Source: Candidatus Siliceabacter maunaloa (GTDB lineage Bacteria; Actinomycetota; Thermoleophilia; Solirubrobacterales; Solirubrobacteraceae). From it: a DNA stretch of 64,000 nucleotides. The translations under genes were made by a program, and so were the position numbers. The stretch spans positions 1 through 64,000 of the forward strand of contig JANDLV010000016.1 of assembly GCA_024330185.1 (NCBI GenBank). The letters run 5' to 3'. Positions 55,119-64,000 of this stretch are shown one piece after another. The notes below the pieces were generated by a model. It was not told the origin of the DNA. It saw nothing but the letters and a program-made list of their open reading frames with translations, and made no database searches. Each line of letters begins with the position of its first letter. The stretch's first letter is position 1.

Positions 55119-56228
55119 ATGAGCAGACCCAAGGTGCGCCACCTGATCGCCGTCGCGATCGCCTTCGCGCTCGCCGCCACGCTGATCGCCTGCGGCGGCG
55201 ACGAGGAGAGCGGGGCCGAAGGCCAGACCACGATCGGCTTCCTCTACGTCGGGCCGCGCGACGACTTCGGCTACAACCAGGCCGCCTTCGCCGGCTCGCA
55301 GGCCGTCGCCGAGGCGTTTCCGGACGCCGAAGTGCTCCAGGCCGAGAACGTGCCCGAGACCGCGGAGGCGGAGCGGGTGATGGAGAACATGATCGACGAC
55401 GGCGCGACGATCATCTTCCCGACGAGCTTCGGACATTTGGAGCCCGCGCTCAACGTCGCACGGAAGTACCCCGACGTCACCTTCCTGCACCAGGGTGGGC
55501 TCGACACCGCCGAGAACGTCGGCACCTACTTCGGCACGATCTGGCAGGCCCAGTACGCGGCGGGCGTCGCCGCGGGGATGGCGACCGAGTCCAACAGGCT
55601 CGGCTTCGTCGGAGGCTTCCCCATCGCGCAGGTGCTGCTCAACGTCAACGCCTACGAGCTGGGCGCCAGGTCGGTCAACCCCGACGTCACGACCTCGATC
55701 GTCTTCACCTCGAACTGGTGCGATCCCGCCAAGCAGGCTGCCGCCACCAACAGCCTGATCGATCAGGGCGCCGACGTAATCACCCAGCACCAGGACTGCA
55801 CGAACACGGTCATCGAGACCGCCGCGCGCCGCGGCGCCAAGGTCACCGGCTACCACTTCGACGCCTCCCGTGTGGCGCCCGAGGCGTGGCTGACCGGCGC
55901 CGCCTGGAGCTGGGGGCCGCTCTACGTCGACGCCGTGCGCACCATCGAGGCCGGCGGGTTCGAGGGCTCCAAGTACGACGGACGCTACCGCAGCGGCCTC
56001 GGCGAGGCGGTGCAGCTCACGCCGTTCGGCGGCGCGGCCACGCCGGAGATCCGCGAGCGCGTCGAAGCCGCGGCCGCGGAGATCAGGTCGGGCGAGCTGG
56101 AGCCCTTCACCGGGCCGATCAGGGACCAGGGCGGCAGGGTCCGGATCCCGGGCCCGCAGCCCTCGGTGGAGGAGCTCGAGGAGACCGACTACCTGGTCGA
56201 GGGGGTGACCGGTGAGATACCCGGCTGA
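55119..56228 (+). CDS. BMP-family substrate-binding lipoprotein
   Basis: 369 residues. Signal peptide with lipobox LIAC (Cys25). Mature protein shows the BMP/PnrA pattern: GFLYVGPRDDFGYNQAAFAG, GATIIFPTSFGHLEPAL, GTIWQAQYAAGVAAG and VITQHQDCTN. ATG 55119 has AGGAGG at 55103-55108. BMP proteins bind nucleosides and other small N-compounds. The genes downstream suggest biuret, a ureide or a formamide-like ligand; the actual ligand is not predictable. Confidence 0.92.
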   Translation: MSRPKVRHLIAVAIAFALAATLIACGGDEESGAEGQTTIGFLYVGPRDDFGYNQAAFAGSQAVAEAFPDAEVLQAENVPETAEAERVMENMIDDGATIIFPTSFGHLEPALNVARKYPDVTFLHQGGLDTAENVGTYFGTIWQAQYAAGVAAGMATESNRLGFVGGFPIAQVLLNVNAYELGARSVNPDVTTSIVFTSNWCDPAKQAAATNSLIDQGADVITQHQDCTNTVIETAARRGAKVTGYHFDASRVAPEAWLTGAAWSWGPLYVDAVRTIEAGGFEGSKYDGRYRSGLGEAVQLTPFGGAATPEIRERVEAAAAEIRSGELEPFTGPIRDQGGRVRIPGPQPSVEELEETDYLVEGVTGEIPG

Positions 56229-56952
56229 TCGGCCCGCGGCCCCGTCGCTGGGGACCGTCCCGGCCGATCCCTACCCCTGGCCCTTCGGCGGTGCGCTGGA
56301 GCTCGAGCGCACCGCACTGCTGCTGATCGACTGGCAGCACGACTTCTGCGGGCCGGGCGGCTACGTCGATGCCATGGGCTACGACATCGCCCTGACACGT
56401 CGCGGGATCGAGCCGACCCGCGACCTGCTGGCGCTGTGGCGCGAGCTCGGTCTGCCGATCGTGCACACGCGCGAGGGTCACAAGCCCGACCTCTCGGACT
56501 GCCCGCCCAACAAGCTCTGGCGCTCGCGGCGCGTCGGAGCCGGGATCGGTGACAGCGGGCCCTGCGGGCGGGTGCTCGTGCGCGGCGAGCCGGGCTGGGA
56601 GATCGTCCCCGAGCTCGCACCCGTCGCGGGTGAGGCGGTGATCGACAAGGCGACCAAGGGCGCCTTCTCCCAGACCGACCTCGAGCTCGTGCTGCGCAAC
56701 CGCGGGATCCAGAACCTCGTGTTCACCGGCATCACCACCGACGTCTGCGTGCACACGTCGCTGCGGGAGGGCAACGACCTGGGCTACGAGTGCCTGCTGC
56801 TCGAGGACTGCACCGGGGCCACGGAGGAGAGCAACCACCAAGCCGCCGTCCACATGGTGAAGATGCAGGGTGGGATCTTCGGCGCCGTCGCCCGCAGCAG
56901 CGTCCTGATGGACGCGATCCAGCCCAACCACGACGAAGGAGCAACCACATGA
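56212..56952 (+). CDS. biuH: Cysteine hydrolase, biuret-hydrolase-like (isochorismatase fold)
   Basis: 246 residues. The Asp-Lys-Cys triad is Asp40 (LLIDWQHDF), Lys146 (VIDKATKG) and Cys179 (TTDVCVHTS). The sequence closely follows my memory of Rhizobium biuret hydrolase (ADPYPWP near the start, GPGGYVDAMGYD, HTREGHKPDLSDCP, GIGDSGPCGR, VKMQGG), with triad and a Gln219 all shifted by a constant +4. Biuret would give allophanate and ammonia. No allophanate hydrolase gene is in the window. Ureidoacrylate hydrolase or N-carbamoylsarcosine amidase are alternatives. The GTG start overlaps the binding-protein gene by 17 bases. Confidence 0.82.
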   Translation: MRYPADRPAAPSLGTVPADPYPWPFGGALELERTALLLIDWQHDFCGPGGYVDAMGYDIALTRRGIEPTRDLLALWRELGLPIVHTREGHKPDLSDCPPNKLWRSRRVGAGIGDSGPCGRVLVRGEPGWEIVPELAPVAGEAVIDKATKGAFSQTDLELVLRNRGIQNLVFTGITTDVCVHTSLREGNDLGYECLLLEDCTGATEESNHQAAVHMVKMQGGIFGAVARSSVLMDAIQPNHDEGATT

Positions 56953-57962
56953 GCGGTCTCGGCGGTCTCAACCCATCTCCCGGCGGCATGGTCGTCGGGC
57001 TCGCGCAGTTCCAGCTTCCGACGGTGCAGACGCCCGACGACCTCGAGCGCACGCTGGGCATGGTCTGCGAGGCGACGCGCGCCGCCAAGCGGGCCACCCC
57101 GGCGCTGGACCTCGTCGTCTTCCCCGAGTACTGCCTGCACGGGCTGAGCATGAGCATGGCGCCGGAGCTGATGTGCGAGCTCGACGGCCCCGAGGTCGAG
57201 GCGCTGCGCGCGACGTGCGCCGAGGTCGGCGTCTGGGGGTGCTTCTCGATCATGGAGCGAAACCCGGCCGGCAACCCCTTCAACACCGGCTTGGTGATCG
57301 ACGACGCCGGCGACCTGCAGATCCACTACAGAAAGCTCCATCCCTGGGTCCCGGTCGAGCCGTGGGCGCCAGGCGACCTGGGCATCCCGGTCTGCGACGG
57401 TCCCGCGGGCTCGCGCCTGGGGCTGATCATCTGCCACGACGGCATGTTCCCCGAGATGGCACGCGAGGCCGCCTACAGGGGGGCCAACGTGATGATCCGC
57501 ACCGCCGGGTACACCACGCCGATCCGCCACGCCTGGCGGATCACCAACCAGGCCAACGCGTTCTGCAACCTGATGTACACCGTCTCGGTCTGCATGGCCG
57601 GCGAGGACGGCACCTACCGCTCGATGGGCGAGGGCATGATTTGCGACTTCGCCGGCGAGGTGGTGGTGCCCGGCAGCGCCCAGCCGGGCGAGGTGATCAC
57701 GGGCGAGGTCGTCCCGCATCGCGCCGACGACGCCCGCGAGGGCTGGGGAGTCGAGAACAACCCCTACCAGCTCGGCCACCGCGCCTACGTGGCGGTCGAC
57801 GGTGGCGAGCGCGACTGCCCGTACACCTACATGCGCGACCTGGTGGCGGGAGAGTATCGGCTGCCGTGGGAGGAGCGGGTCGCGGTGACGGACGGTTCAG
57901 CCTACGGCTTCCCGCCGTCGGCTCCCGCCACCGCGCGCCCACGACTGGAGCCGGTGAGATAG
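56949..57962 (+). CDS. amiF: Formamidase / aliphatic amidase, AmiF-like (nitrilase superfamily)
   Basis: 337 residues. The Glu-Lys-Cys triad is Glu60 (VVFPEYCLHG), Lys129 (HYRKLHPWVP) and Cys162 (LIICHDGMFPE), with NVMIRTAGYT and a C-terminal GHRAYVAVDGG as in AmiF. It hydrolyses formamide or short aliphatic amides to ammonia. It is a second, unrelated formamidase besides fmdA. ATGA overlap with the biuret-hydrolase-like gene. Its stop is only 14 bases from the convergent ureD. Confidence 0.88.
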   Translation: MSGLGGLNPSPGGMVVGLAQFQLPTVQTPDDLERTLGMVCEATRAAKRATPALDLVVFPEYCLHGLSMSMAPELMCELDGPEVEALRATCAEVGVWGCFSIMERNPAGNPFNTGLVIDDAGDLQIHYRKLHPWVPVEPWAPGDLGIPVCDGPAGSRLGLIICHDGMFPEMAREAAYRGANVMIRTAGYTTPIRHAWRITNQANAFCNLMYTVSVCMAGEDGTYRSMGEGMICDFAGEVVVPGSAQPGEVITGEVVPHRADDAREGWGVENNPYQLGHRAYVAVDGGERDCPYTYMRDLVAGEYRLPWEERVAVTDGSAYGFPPSAPATARPRLEPVR

Positions 57963-57976
57963 CCGCGTGGCCATCG

Positions 57977-58747
57977 TCAGACGATCTCCCGTCCCGCCGG
58001 GGCCAGGCCGAGCACCGGGCGCGCGCAGGCGCGCAGCGCGTTGAGGGCCGCGGTCAGGGCGGGAGCGGTCGCCGTGAGCAGCCGCGCGCAGAGCACGCCC
58101 TCCTGCGGCGTGCTGGCCGAGCCCAGTACCGCCGCGCCCTGTCCGGCCAGCAGCGCGTGCAGCTCGTCGGCCAGCCCGCCCAGCCCCTCGGGCGCGACGA
58201 TGAACACCGTGGCCAGGTACGCCCAGCCGCCGAAGGGCTCCCCGCCGCCACGCAGCTCGCAGCCGTCAGCGGCCACGGGCGCGCCATCGCGCAACACGAG
58301 CGTGCGGCTGGCCAGGCCGTCGACGGCGAAGCGCTCGCCGCGGGCCAGGCGACCCGCGCCAAAGGCCTCCCAGGCCAGCAGCCGTGCGCCGCCCGCCAGG
58401 TCGATCACCGTGTCCTGGCGCCAGCGCGAGCGCGCGAAGGGGATGACGTGGTGGGGCACGTATTCGAGCACGCCGCCGTCGGCGACGCCCAGGCGGGTGC
58501 GCTGCACCGCCTCGGCGCCGCGATAGACCTTCGTCGCCCCCTGCGTGCACACGGTGCCCCGCGCGCCCAGCCCGACCTCCACGGTCAGCTCGAGGCGGTC
58601 GCCGCCCAGCGTCCCGCCGCCGGGGTTGGTGAGCACGACCTCGGCGACCCCCGAGGCATCGGACCGCGCGACCTGGACGGCACCCCACGGCTGCGAGGCG
58701 AAGCGCCGGACGAGCGCCGTGCGCCCGCCGTCGCGCGCCAGGCGCAC
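57977..58747 (-). CDS. ureD: Urease accessory protein UreD
   Basis: 256 residues. UreD (UreH) scaffolds UreF and UreG on apo-urease for nickel insertion. VVLTNPGGGTLGGDRLELTVEVG, TQGATKVYRG and the PHHVIPFARSRWRQDT strand pattern are typical. The start is uncertain: GTG 58747 is used because it opens VRLARDGGRTALVRRFA; no earlier in-frame start has a good ribosome site. Last gene of the operon and separated from ureG by 29 bases. Confidence 0.9.
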   Translation of the reverse strand: MRLARDGGRTALVRRFASQPWGAVQVARSDASGVAEVVLTNPGGGTLGGDRLELTVEVGLGARGTVCTQGATKVYRGAEAVQRTRLGVADGGVLEYVPHHVIPFARSRWRQDTVIDLAGGARLLAWEAFGAGRLARGERFAVDGLASRTLVLRDGAPVAADGCELRGGGEPFGGWAYLATVFIVAPEGLGGLADELHALLAGQGAAVLGSASTPQEGVLCARLLTATAPALTAALNALRACARPVLGLAPAGREIV

Positions 58748-58776
58748 GTGGCACGCGCCGCGCTGACCGGTGCCGG

Positions 58777-59435
<659 letters not shown>

Positions 59436-59439
<4 letters not shown>

Positions 59440-60112
59440 GAGATGTACAACCGGGTGCGCTGGCGTTCGTGGGCCATGGCGGCCACCTCCTGGACGGGGG
59501 CGAAGGCATAGGGGTCGGTGGGATCGACGGCGCCGCTGAGCTCCATCGCGGTGGCGATGGGGGCGTGCAGGGCGAGCAGGATGCGCTGGGCCTCGCGCTG
59601 GCCCAGGGGCACGAGCTTCTGCCCGGCGGCCACCAGCGACGCGCAGGCCGCGTAGGCGAAGGCGGTGACGCCGTCCTCCACGGGGAGGTCCAGCGCGGTG
59701 CCCACCACGCCGTAGGCCACTGCGTGGTGGCCCGGCGCGTCGCCGGCGCGCACGAGTGCCCGGTACTGCGCGGGCCCTGGGTCGGGGAGCTCCAGCGCCG
59801 TGGCGCCGTCGAGCAGGCTGCGCCCGATCGCGGCGCTGGCCCCCCGCGCCTCGCGCGCCAGCTTCGTGGCGCCCAGGGTGCGGTCGAGCGCCACCACCCG
59901 CTCCACCGACTCCGCCTCGGCGACGCCGCGCAGGGTCGCGAGGTCGGAGGTGGCCATCGCCCCCAGGTGGTCGACGATCGCCGCCTCCAGCGTGGCGCCG
60001 TCGCGCACCGTGCCGCCGGCCACCAGCGTCTCCAGTCCGAGCGAATGGCTGAACGCTCCCGTCGGGAAGGCGCTGTCGGAGAGCTGCAGCAGCGGGAGGA
60101 GGCCGGCGCGCA

Positions 60113-60113
<1 letters not shown>
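59436..60113 (-). CDS. ureF: Urease accessory protein UreF
   Basis: 225 residues, all-helical chaperone that bridges UreD and Ure[25 protein letters not shown] is the standard N-terminal signature; [11 protein letters not shown] and [15 protein letters not shown] are further family blocks. ATG 60113 shares one base with the ureC stop (TGATG). Cytosolic. Confidence 0.94.
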
Positions 60114-61815
<1,702 letters not shown>

Positions 61816-61819
<4 letters not shown>

Positions 61820-62187
61820 GCGCCCAGGAAGCCCCGGGCGTGGGCGCGGCGCAGCGCCTGCTCGCGCACCTGCGGGTCGTCCAGGGCGCCGTCGATGAGC
61901 CCGTTGAGCCCGCGCACCACGCGGCGGCCGCCGAGGGCCACCAGGTCGACCCTGCGCTCGTCGCCGGGCTCGAAGCGCACAGAGGTGCCGGCGGGCACGT
62001 CGAGGCGCATCCCGTAGGCAGTGGCCCGGTCGAAGCGCAGTGCCCTGTTGACCTCGAAGAAGCAGAAGTGGCTGCCCACCTGGATCGGACGGTCGCCCGT
62101 GTTGGCCACGGTGACGGTGGCCGTCGCGAGGCCGGCGTTGAGCTCGACGTCGGGGCCGTGCGCCGCGAGCATCTCGCCGGGGATCAT
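61816..62187 (-). CDS. ureB: Urease beta subunit
   Basis: 123 residues, structural subunit of the (alpha-beta-gamma)3 enzyme. [39 protein letters not shown] and [15 protein letters not shown] are the usual blocks. ATG 62187 overlaps the ureA stop by 4 bases. Separate ureA and ureB genes, not fused. Confidence 0.96.
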
Positions 62188-62501
62188 GCGCCCTGCCCGG
62201 CGACGATCGGGTCGTGGACGGTCACCAGCTTGGTGCCGTCGGGGAACGTCGCCTCGATCTGCACCTCGTGGACCATCTCGGCCACGCCGTCCATCACGTC
62301 GTCGCGGCTGAGGATCGTGGTCCCGAAGTCCATCAGCTCGGCCACGGAGCGCCCGTCGCGTGCGCCCTCCATGAGCTCGGAGGAGATGAGCGCCATGGCC
62401 TCGGGGTGGTTGAGCTTCAGCCCACGCTCGCGGCGGCGGCGGGCGACCTCGGCGGCCATGAAGATCATGAGCTTGTCCTGGTCGCGAGGGGAGAGGCGCA
62501 T
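62184..62501 (-). CDS. ureA: Urease gamma subunit
   Basis: 105 residues. [22 protein letters not shown] and [21 protein letters not shown] are typical, as is [20 protein letters not shown] at the end. ATG 62501 is preceded on its strand by sequence without a strong ribosome site. It is the first urease gene; the promoter should lie in 62502-62614, between it and the exporter genes upstream on the same strand. No nickel- or nitrogen-regulator site was recognised there. Confidence 0.95.
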   Translation of the reverse strand: MRLSPRDQDKLMIFMAAEVARRRRERGLKLNHPEAMALISSELMEGARDGRSVAELMDFGTTILSRDDVMDGVAEMVHEVQIEATFPDGTKLVTVHDPIVAGQGA

Positions 62502-62614
62502 CGGGCGCCCATCCTGCCTGGCACGCGGCCGCCGTCCCCACTCCACGAGGACAAAGATCGACGCGAGACCTCCTCCCGATGGACGGTTCGACCCAGCGTG
62601 GTAGCCGCGGGCCG

Positions 62615-63403
62615 TCAGCTCATGCGCCTAAAGCGCCACACGCACAGCGGCACGAACACGGCGAGGATGCCGACGGTCCAGGCCAGGAAGCCCAGCAGCG
62701 GGCCGGCGACGTCGCCCCCCAGGGAGAGGGCACGGGCTGCGTCGACGGCCAGAGTTACCGGGCTCACGCTGGCGAAGCCCTCCAGCCACCCCGGCATGGT
62801 CTCGACGGGCACGAAGACCGAGGAGGCGAAGACGAGCGGGAACATGAACACGAAGCCGGCCGACTGGGCCGTCTCGGCACCGTCGCTGATCAGGCCGACG
62901 AAGGCGAAGATCCAGCTCAGCGCGAGGCTGAACAGGCACACGACGATCACGGCGGCGACTGCGTGGAGGGGGCCCTCCATGAAGCTGAAGCCGACGATGT
63001 AGCCCACGACGATCATCAGCGCGACGACGAACAGGGTGCGCACCATGTCGGCGCCGGTGCGCCCTACGAGGACCGCTGCCCGCGACATGGGCATCGAGCG
63101 CAGGCGGTCCACGACGCCGTTCTTCATGTCCTCGGCCAGGCCGACAGCGGTCTGCGAGGCGCGGAAGGCCGAGGACTGGATCAGGATGCCCGGCAGCAGG
63201 AAGTCGACGTAGCTGACGCCCTGCGGCAGCGAGCTCCCGATGGCCCCGCCGAACACGTACGTGAACAGGATGATGAACATCACCGGCTGGATGGTCGAGA
63301 ACAGCAGGAGCTGGGGCTGGCGGGTGAAGTGGCGCATGTTGCGCCCCGTCACCAGGCGGCAGTCGCGCAGCGTCCAGCGCAGCCCGGCTACGGCGGCGTT
63401 CAC
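62615..63403 (-). CDS. ABC-2 type exporter permease (DrrB-like)
   Basis: 262 residues with six membrane segments. [74 protein letters not shown] and the late [19 protein letters not shown] mark the drug-resistance ABC-2 family. With the ATPase encoded just upstream it would export a hydrophobic drug or lipid. The GTG start overlaps the ATPase stop (GTGA). Confidence 0.93.
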   Translation of the reverse strand: MNAAVAGLRWTLRDCRLVTGRNMRHFTRQPQLLLFSTIQPVMFIILFTYVFGGAIGSSLPQGVSYVDFLLPGILIQSSAFRASQTAVGLAEDMKNGVVDRLRSMPMSRAAVLVGRTGADMVRTLFVVALMIVVGYIVGFSFMEGPLHAVAAVIVVCLFSLALSWIFAFVGLISDGAETAQSAGFVFMFPLVFASSVFVPVETMPGWLEGFASVSPVTLAVDAARALSLGGDVAGPLLGFLAWTVGILAVFVPLCVWRFRRMS

Positions 63404-64000
63404 ACGGGCTCCTTCTCGGGGTCGCGGCGCCCGTTACCCATGGCCTCCCCGGCCGGGTCGGGCTCGGTGGCGGCCTCCTCGCCCTCGGCCGCCTCGCGGC
63501 CGGTCAGGTCCAGGAAGACATCGTCCAGCGTCGGGCGGCGCAGCGCGAGGTCGCTGACCTGCACCCCCCCGTCGCGCAGGGCCGCGGCCGCCTCGGCCAC
63601 CATGGCCACCCCGTCGCGGGGGGCGGGCACGGTGAGCAGGCCGTCCTGGCCGCCCGTGTGACGACCCTCCCCGCAGCCGACGCGCGCCAGCGCCCGCTCG
63701 GCCGCCGCGCGCTCCCCCGGATCGACCAGGCGCACCTGCACCATCTGGCCGCCGACCTGGTCCTTGAGCTCGTCCCCCGTCCCCTGGGCGATGACCTGAC
63801 CGTGGTCGATCACGGCTATCCGGCTGGCGAGCTGGTCGGCCTCCTCCAGGTACTGGGTGGTCAGCAGGACGGTGGTGCCCTCCTCCACCAGCTCGCGCAC
63901 CACGGTCCAGATCTGGTTGCGGCTGCGTGGGTCCAGCCCCGTGGTGGGCTCGTCGAGGAAGAGGACCGGGGGACGGGTGAGCAGGCTGGAGGCGAGGTCG
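63400..64000 (-). CDS. ABC exporter ATP-binding protein (DrrA-like), partial
   Basis: Only the last ~200 residues are inside the window; the gene continues past 64000 and its start is not seen. Walker B VLFLDEPTTGLD and switch His-equivalent region LLTTQYLEEADQLASRIAVIDHG are typical of DrrA (Gln replaces the usual switch His, as is normal in DrrA). The C-terminal ~120 residues include the LRRPTLDDVFLDLTG motif of this class. Confidence 0.93.
   Translation of the reverse strand, partial: DLASSLLTRPPVLFLDEPTTGLDPRSRNQIWTVVRELVEEGTTVLLTTQYLEEADQLASRIAVIDHGQVIAQGTGDELKDQVGGQMVQVRLVDPGERAAAERALARVGCGEGRHTGGQDGLLTVPAPRDGVAMVAEAAAALRDGGVQVSDLALRRPTLDDVFLDLTGREAAEGEEAATEPDPAGEAMGNGRRDPEKEPV

Overview
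The window is high-GC throughout (third codon positions almost always G or C), uses GTG and TTG starts freely, and packs genes into runs joined by 4-base ATGA/GTGA overlaps. Gene content points to an actinobacterium: an FprA-type ferredoxin reductase, an actinobacterial BsaP-like protein in the biotin operon, an NhaA fused to a DsbA-like domain, and DUF4389 and LURP-one proteins. The class Thermoleophilia (Solirubrobacterales and relatives) is my best guess, but that is inference. No rRNA, tRNA or CRISPR array was seen.

Layout. 1-3,100: a 168-bp imperfect palindrome and small repeats, then a three-gene set (membrane protein, long coiled coil with a C-terminal anchor, anti-sigma-like ATPase). 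3,100-7,300: ammonium module, with P-II and Amt on the minus strand and type III glutamine synthetase divergent, separated by a region holding a perfect 16-bp palindrome. 7,400-13,550: VapBC-like pair, GAF/HD-GYP phosphodiesterase, full-length MetH, Uma2 nuclease. 13,560-17,014: a decayed stretch with a permease remnant, a 163-bp MITE-like element, two small intact genes, and fragments of a kinase, a response regulator, two serine proteases and a HxlR regulator. 17,000-29,500: LURP-one protein, NucB-like nuclease, MFS exporter, NhaA-DsbA, the compact operon bioA-bioD-bioB-bsaP-bioF, FprA, a quinone-reductase-like enzyme and DUF4389. 29,600-32,700: MOSC, SDR and gamma-glutamyltransferase.

32,600-62,500 is a long organic-nitrogen scavenging region. 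A FadR-type regulator faces a nine-gene run: an unknown protein, two NMT1-like binding proteins, permease, ATPase, nitrilase, amidohydrolase, M20-type carbamoylase and hydantoinase. Convergent to it lie FmdB, formamidase FmdA and an NCS1 permease with a cysteine-rich tail. Next comes a nitrile hydratase island bracketed by two 298-bp copies of the NCS1 promoter/leader and 5' end. It carries an IS1595-type and an IS630-type element, and the IS630 element sits inside the beta-subunit gene. Then come RidA, a BMP-type ABC importer, a biuret-hydrolase-like enzyme, an AmiF-like formamidase and the urease operon ureABCFGD. The window ends in a DrrAB-type ABC exporter.

Together these genes would import nitriles, hydantoin-like cyclic ureides, formamide, biuret and urea and break them down to ammonia, which Amt/P-II and glutamine synthetase at the other end of the window could assimilate. 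The most notable features are the promoter-duplicated nitrile hydratase island with its cleanly reversible transposon knockout, and the size and possible single purpose of the nitrogen-scavenging cluster.
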